64,000 nt of DNA, from positions 6,130,154-6,194,153 of the forward strand of contig JAPWDM010000023.1 of NCBI GenBank assembly GCA_035578155.1, given 5' to 3'. Under the pieces are notes generated by a model. The model saw only the letters and a list, made by a program, of their open reading frames with translations, ran no database searches and was not told where the DNA came from. A program made the position numbers and the translations under genes. This DNA comes from Brachynemurus nebulosus (lineage: Eukaryota > Arthropoda > Insecta > Neuroptera > Myrmeleontidae). Each line of letters starts with the position of its first letter. The first letter of the stretch is position 1. Below, piece after piece: positions 58,448 through 64,000 of this stretch.

Positions 58448-58520
58448 TATATAAATTTTAGTGAATATTATTTTCGGTTTCTAGGGACCTCAAAACAAAT
58501 TTCTGCCATAGTCAAAAATC
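58085..58520 (-). mobile_element. Microsatellite-carrying element, copy C (CA type)
   Basis: Same order as copy B: TCGCAGCATCCTGCATAACA, CTCGGAAACTAGTTGACATA, TGCTCCTGGCATCCGACGTG, CGAGAGTTATCGCGCGGACA. It has a CA run (about 58415-58440) in place of the TA run, then ATTTTAGTGAATATTATTTT and CTGCCATAGTC. The far end is cut off after 58515, where unrelated sequence begins. Confidence 0.75.
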
Positions 58521-59874
58521 AGTCGAGCGCTGGTTGGGCTCGCATAATTAAGGTTCCGTACAGTGAGCAGTTAATACCTAGATCAAATTAATTTTTTTTT
58601 TATTTGCTTGTCATAACTGAAAAATATATGAATTGTTCCACATTGTACTCAAACATTAGTAAAAAACCCGTAGCTTTTCTATGTACCCTATTAAAATCAA
58701 AATTTTAGCTTGAGAAGCCAAGGATATCAGGCAGGGCTGTCATTTATAACAAATTTTGGACTACATCATTAGGATCGCTGCACCAAAAATTACAAAAAAA
58801 TATTTTTTTTTTAGAATCCTTGGTGGTAACTCTCTCAAACATTATCTCATACGATATATTAATTAAAACTTTTGCTTTCTGTGAGCCAAACTGACCCACC
58901 ATTTTAATCCGAAAAAGATATTCGGAATCCGAAAAAGATATCAAGACATAACTTTACCTTAAATTCGAGAAAAACCTCTGTGACAGACAGACAGATGGTC
59001 ATGAGAGTGATCATATAAAGATTTCGTTTTTCCTTTTAACATACGCAATCCTAAAAAAGGAAAATATTTCACTGTAATATTAACCAAGAACATTTGAAAT
59101 CATGTTCCACAAAAAATTTAACATGCAAGCCGCAATTAATGTTATCTTTCTCTAACATTTTGTTTCTCTGTCCTACACGTCCCATGGGCCGGCTACGGTA
59201 TGGTGACACTAATTTTTTATTTCATATTAATAATGTTATTAATGTTTTAGAGTTGAATTTTTTTTTAAATTTCTGTCTGTCTGTCTGTCTCGTTGTACAT
59301 ATACTGTGAGTGAACGAGCTAGAGTAGTAGTGCATTGTAAAATATTAATAATAATTTTTTATATTATGATAAATATCAGCATAATTTTTTCCCATTTCAT
59401 ATAATTTTACACAAAAGATTAAATTTTCCTGATAATAAAAATAGAGAAAATATTATATTTTTATTTAAATGAACTAACTGTTGTGTGTGTTATGTTAGAG
59501 TCATGGACGCCATAGACATACATAAATGATAAATTAGATTCATTATTATTATCTTTTTTTTCGAAAATTGCAAATATACTAAAATTGTTTATTTTTTTTC
59601 CCCAATTTTGATAGATTAATTTTTTCTGCGTACATATTTCAGTTTTGTTTTAATGTATTAAGAGTTGACTCTATGGGTACATAAATCAGTAAAAATTTAC
59701 GAGATAGGTAGTGACAGTAAGTCCCTCTAAAATAATTTCAATTTCTCATTGGAAACTATTAACTAAAGTTTTACTACCTAATATTTAATAAATTAACATT
59801 TGCTATTAACCCATTACAATCCACGATATTACACATAATACCGTGGGAAAATTATATTTATAAGTGGGGTATTA
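58521..59874. other. Unannotated A+T-rich stretch
   Basis: No gene recognised. Tandem GTCT units lie at about 59273-59290. Confidence 0.45.
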
Positions 59875-60343
59875 TAGTGATGAGCAAAATTAGTCTTGGT
59901 CTTGTAGTCTTGTCTTGGTATTGCATTTTTTGCAAGACCAGGACCAAGACCAAGACTATGTATAACAAAAGCAAGATCAAGACCAAGACTATAAGTATGG
60001 CTGCAAGACCAATACCAAGCCTCAAGTGAGCAAGACCAAGACAAAAGCAAGAAAGAAGCAAGACTCTTGCAAAACTATTTAAATAGTTGAAAGTATAAAT
60101 AATTCCGTAAAAAGAGAAAATTCTGATTTTAGAAGGAAAAAATTGGCTAATAAAAAAAAAAAGAAAGTGCAAGATTTTTTAGCAATACTAAGACCAAGAC
60201 CAAGACCAAGACTGCATTTTGCAAGACCAAGACCAAGACTCAAACTGCTCTAGCAAGACCAAGACCAAGATTCTGAATGCAAGAGCAAGACCAAGACCAA
60301 GACTGCCAAGTCTTGGTCTTGGTCTTGCATTTGCTCATCACTA
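59875..60343. mobile_element. hAT MITE with CAAGAC arrays, copy 2 (inverted)
   Basis: Ends are TAGTGATGAGCAAAATTAG and (reverse complement) TAGTGATGAGCAAATGC, the reverse of copy 1 at 37969. CAAGAC hexamers are dense on both sides of an A+T-rich core that matches copy 1. TGGGGTAT/TGGGGTAA words lie at both flanks, but the 8-bp duplication is not exact. Confidence 0.85.
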
Positions 60344-61203
60344 TGGGGTAATATTTTCACAGCGTTTTCAAATATATTTTTCTTAGGATTTTGTAGTCCT
60401 ATAACAACTACTCTCATAAATATAGATACATTAAGATTTTCTTTTAGGATTTACACAATAATCTAATTTCGAGTCGAATGGTATTTCGAATCTCTGGTGG
60501 TTAAGGGGTGGGGGTGGGGGGAAGAATTGTATATAAATCATTGAAACCTTATGAATACTTTATACAGAATACATATATTCAAATAATTATTGTAATTTTT
60601 ATTAAGTATTTCCTTGGGAATTATGGAAGATATCAGTTGCCGTCCATCGAAAGTCACCATCAGACGTAGCTGTTTGTATACATTCTGGAGGCAATAGTTT
60701 TCATTTGAAATCAAGAGGGTTTCAAATTATCTTTAAAGACACCTTTCTCTTCCATATGAACCTAAGTTTCTCATAAAAAATTGGAAATTATATTTTATAG
60801 GTTAATCAGCGATTCCAGCATCATATAGCAATCCTTTTTCTTCTTCATTTGAGGTTGCAATTTAATAACATCAGTGTCCCTTACCAACAGTATTGGCGAA
60901 TGTATTAACGAAATTAAGTATTGCAAATGAGTCCTAAATTAACCGTTTATAACATCAGAACAGTTTGAAATTTTTACTTGAAACCTTGGCAATATATTTT
61001 TGACCAGTTTTACTAACAATTTATGGAATAAAAATTTTTGAGCCATCTAAATCTATTTTCTCTCCTTAAACGTAAATTTTAAGAGAGGAGGAAGATAAAT
61101 TCATAATGACTTGTAATCTCCCCTAAAATATTTAGAAATCGATAGTCTTTGTTAAATTTGGGTATTGTATTACTATTTAGACATTTTATTTCACCAGAGA
61201 AGG
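60344..61203. other. Unannotated stretch
   Basis: No gene recognised. GGGGTGGGGGTGGGGGG at about 60505-60521 is a G-rich tract. Confidence 0.45.
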
Positions 61204-61211
61204 TTAACGGG

Positions 61212-61878
61212 TAGGGTTGCCAACTTTTTTTGAGAAAAATAAAGTATCTAATCTTTTAAATATACGAAAAAATAAAGTATTTGTCAGAAAAAAAGTATTT
61301 TCCAAATTTAAGTTTTTATTGCCCTATAAATACATCTTTTTGTTTTTAGCACAATTATGCTAACAGTTTTTGTTATCTATGAAAATGTTTCATAGCTAGT
61401 TTTACAATCTAAGTTTAGATTTAAATAAATAATTCATTTTCCATTAAATTTATGGAGGATCTATTTCTCTCTGCTCGCCACTTCACATTCATCATTGACA
61501 AAACTCTCTGAGTGAAAGTTAGGGTTGCAGGAACAGAGAACAAATAAAAAATAATTTTTTTTCTATATTCTTTGAGTTATCACACGCATTTTTAAGTATA
61601 TATATTGCCGTTTTTCAGCAGTATTTTTCTTTGCAAATTCTTTGTTATTATTAGTAGACTTTTTCTGGATTTTTAAAAGTATTATTGATTCAGAATATAG
61701 GTCAATCATCCATCTTAATATTTAATAAATCGTTTAGAAAATTAGGTATCGGAGAGTTTTGTTTAGTGTAATCACAGTCAAGATTTAAAATCATACTTTA
61801 TTTTTATACAAAAGTATAAAGTATGTTTGTGAAAAATAAAGTAGAATACTTTATTATAAAGTATGGTTGGCAACCCTA
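61212..61878. mobile_element. hAT MITE, perfect 8-bp duplication (667 bp)
   Basis: Both ends read TAGGGTTGCCAAC inward and are flanked by identical TTAACGGG copies (61204-61211, 61879-61886). AATAAAGTA words recur near both ends (ATAATAAAGTATTCTACTTT on the right, in reverse complement). The middle is A+T-rich and non-coding. Confidence 0.9.
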
Positions 61879-61886
61879 TTAACGGG

Positions 61887-62879
61887 TAATACAAGTCGTG
61901 CATTTTATTATAAAAACTGGCAATAACTTCTTGTCTCTGGGCTATAAAATGATGTACTAACCATATAAAAAAGTGTTAATGCATTGTGATTTTTTTTTTG
62001 TCGATGACGTCTACCGTATAAGATTCTAATGGATTAATCTGATAAAAATGAATTTTGTAAAAAAATTTTTGTTCGATTCAAAGTACAACAAATTTCCATA
62101 ATTGTCAGTTTCTTGTAAATATCAAATGGTTATCAGATAATTTTATACATATTATAGTGGTTTATACATAATCTACAGTAAAGCACCCGTTTTGGAAACA
62201 TCGCTTTTGGAAATTTTGCAGTAAGTGTGCAATAGACATGATTCAAATTCTTCAATCAAAGATAGAAAGAAGCATTTTCAGACGTGTAAGAAAAAATTTG
62301 TTCAAGAAAACTGCCTAAGAAAATCTAACGAAAACTTTGACGAAGTTTTAAACAAAGGATATAATAATAAAATTAGGACATAGAAACGTTTTTCAAGTGG
62401 CTCCTAAATTAGAAAGTGGTCCCAAGGGTAGAAAGAAAAAGACAAATTCCCAAAAATTTTGCTACAACTAATGCAGTTTCCTAATAATATTATATTACGT
62501 AACTGAGGTTATAAATTACATATTACAAACAAGCAAATGTGTAATTGCGCATATTTGCGCGTAATTGTGTTACATATAATAATCCAATAATTTTACCGAA
62601 TAATTTTTCCGCTAAAAATGTGAAAGCTATGATGCGAGCGATGAATGACAAAATTAAAACGGTTAATTTGTATTTTGAAAATCCTTTATCTCTTAGATTT
62701 TGGAAAAATTAGGGACCAACAGAAGTTTTCTTAGCATGTACCTTCTATTTTTTTTTTTAAATATATTCTTCTAATGTCTTTGTTCTCTTGGATTTACAGA
62801 AATTTCAATTTAAAGTTCAAAAATTTCATTTCACTTTTAATGTTACACTTTCAGAATGAGGGGATGTATATAACAGATA
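61887..62879. other. Unannotated A+T-rich stretch
   Basis: No gene or element recognised. Confidence 0.5.
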
Positions 62880-63078
62880 TAGGGTAAAGGCAGGTAAGAG
62901 TACGCACTTAATTTTTATATTTACATAGCGCCTTATTTTTAATTTACGTAAAAATAAAATAGTTCTGTTACAAAAAGAATATTCATTTAAACTTATTGCT
63001 AATGATAAAAAATCAGAATTTTAAAATTTTAATAGGAAAAAAAATGTTTTTTCTCTAATTTGCAAAAACGTACTCTTA

Positions 63079-63432
63079 CAAGCACTTGATTTTTATACAT
63101 TTTAGGAATTTTTTCGGAGTAACACTTATCATATCCATATTATATATTTGAGAAGCATGGAAGTGTTACTTCGAATAAAGTGTTTCTAAATTGTGAAAAA
63201 ACCTATTTATTTGTGTCTGACTGAAGTTCAACATTCTCGCTAATGAATATTTTTCTGGCCAACGAAAAATTAAATTTTGTCTTTTATAAAAATCTGCTAT
63301 CCATGTTTTTCCTGCTAATTTTCTTCTTGTCATTAAACCTATGTGATATAATATTTGATACAGCATATGGGTAGTTCTCCAAACGAAAGAAGAAAATGGA
63401 CTTAATTCCAGCCCGATATTTTTTTCATGCAT
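63079..63432 (-). pseudogene. pogo/Tigger-type transposase fragment
   Basis: The open part begins MHEKNIGLELSPFSSF. It contains LAGKTWIADFYKRQN, RWPEKYSLARMLNFSQTQIN and RFFHNLETLY, the pattern of the CENP-B-type helix-turn-helix of pogo/Tigger/Jerky transposases (AGK-WF-F-KRH, R-PE-TS-AR-GFN, FF--LE-LY). After an in-frame TAA (63166-63168) the same frame continues HFHASQIYNMDMISVT, matching the family's IYN-DETG block that carries the first catalytic Asp (GAT at 63133-63135), with ETG altered. A further stop follows at 63076-63078 and the rest of the DDE domain is missing. It is therefore a dead, truncated copy. The N-terminal psq-type domain is not visible upstream. Confidence 0.72.
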
Positions 63433-63599
63433 AAGCTTTGGTAAGTAGTTTTATTTCAAGTTGATGACATTTTTCATACTATTTCAAAGTGGCCAGTCAA
63501 AAAATTAAAAATTATAAATTTTATGGCCATTATAAAAAAAGAGACATCCAGGAAAGTGAAAAAATGAGTAAAAAACTAAAATTAACACAAGAGAATTTC

Positions 63600-64000
63600 A
63601 CAATTTATTAAACTATTAAACAATTTATTAATTTTTATTATTAAACCGTTTTTATTATTAAATTTTTAATTATTAAGCAATTTATTATTTGTTTAATATA
63701 TATTATATATTATATTGGTAGTATATATATTAGTAGTTACATAATGTATATATGCAAATATTAAAAAAAAATTTTTTAAATTTAAAAAAAAAAAAAAAAA
63801 TTAAAGAAAAAATAATTAAATAAAAAAATTGCGAATTTATTATTTGTTAAAAAATATTCGAAGTCATTTACTACAGTTTAATACATATTATATATTATAT
63901 TAGTAGTACCTATATAATATGTATCAGTAGTTATATTAATTATATAGTATATAGGTATTATACAAAAAAAGGGAATTTATTTTTTATTAAAAAATATACG
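63600..64000. repeat. Degenerate A+T-rich tandem repeat
   Basis: Units with GAATTTATTATTTGTTAAAA, TTAATATATATTATATATTA and TAGTAGTTA-like words recur about every 150-190 bp (near 63690, 63830-63930 and 63970 to the edge). No coding sequence. Confidence 0.5.

Larger units (their letters stand above)
62882..64000. mobile_element. TA-flanked element 5, left end (right end not seen)
   Basis: TA at 62880-62881 is followed by GGGTAAAGGCAGGTAAGAGT and ACGCAC. GTAAGAGTACG recurs inverted near 63069-63080, as end motifs do in elements 1-3. A decayed pogo-type transposase begins just inside. No opposite end was found before the window edge, so the true length is unknown. Confidence 0.5.

Overview
The window looks like A+T-rich nuclear DNA from an arthropod, most likely an insect. 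Pointers are a PIF/Harbinger transposon whose partner protein is of the MADF-BESS type, insect-style Helitron ends, piggyBac-, hAT-, pogo- and mariner-type non-autonomous elements, a tRNA-derived SINE, a PHD-finger retrotransposon ORF1, and short TTAGG/CCTAA runs. No rRNA gene, intact tRNA gene, CRISPR array or recognisable host gene is visible. Almost everything that can be named is a mobile element or repeat, so this is probably intergenic or intronic DNA. No genus can be given from sequence alone.

Layout. 0-7 kb: a hAT-like MITE (134-493), palindromic and plain TA microsatellites, a foldback MITE (2705-3166), a decayed LINE-type ORF1 (3863-4726, minus) with an ATT-type tail, a GC-rich perfect hairpin (5621-5657) and a TA-flanked MITE (5746-6000). 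7-12.5 kb: a 732-bp tandem duplication. Its second copy is split by a TTA-flanked Harbinger-type element (7813-11324), while the first copy keeps the empty site. Nested inside is a 3-kb Harbinger (8004-11047) with convergent MADF-BESS and DDE-transposase genes, each damaged by single small lesions.

16.7-31 kb: a group of TA-flanked elements (16745-17604, 20933-21840, 28210-29150; later 49550-51189 and 62882 onward) whose end motif recurs internally. A palindromic foldback module lies at 17816-17951. A SINE at 24003 is split by a hAT element with a perfect 8-bp duplication. Helitrons lie at 25290-26006 and 29919-30729. 35-48 kb: piggyBac-type MITEs (35720-36641, 38878-39163), a CAAGAC-rich hAT MITE (37969-38388), a large foldback element with a possible captured exon (40864-43666), and copies of a microsatellite-carrying family including a large palindrome (45634-46067).

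49-64 kb: a 1.6-kb TA-flanked element, then an element (51778-52805) carrying two opposed arrays of a 103-bp unit. Each unit contains a heat-shock-element-like motif. After that come a second piggyBac MITE copy (54010-54914), a third Helitron (56047-56625), a second CAAGAC element (59875-60343), a hAT MITE (61212-61878), and a decayed pogo/Tigger-type transposase (63079-63432, minus) just inside a TA-flanked end.

Only the Harbinger pair forms a functional gene set: the DDE transposase should cut and join, and the MADF-BESS protein probably binds DNA and helps recruit it. The most interesting leads are the 103-bp heat-shock-element array, the motifs that differ in concert between two homologous TA-flanked elements, and the empty-site/filled-site Harbinger pair.
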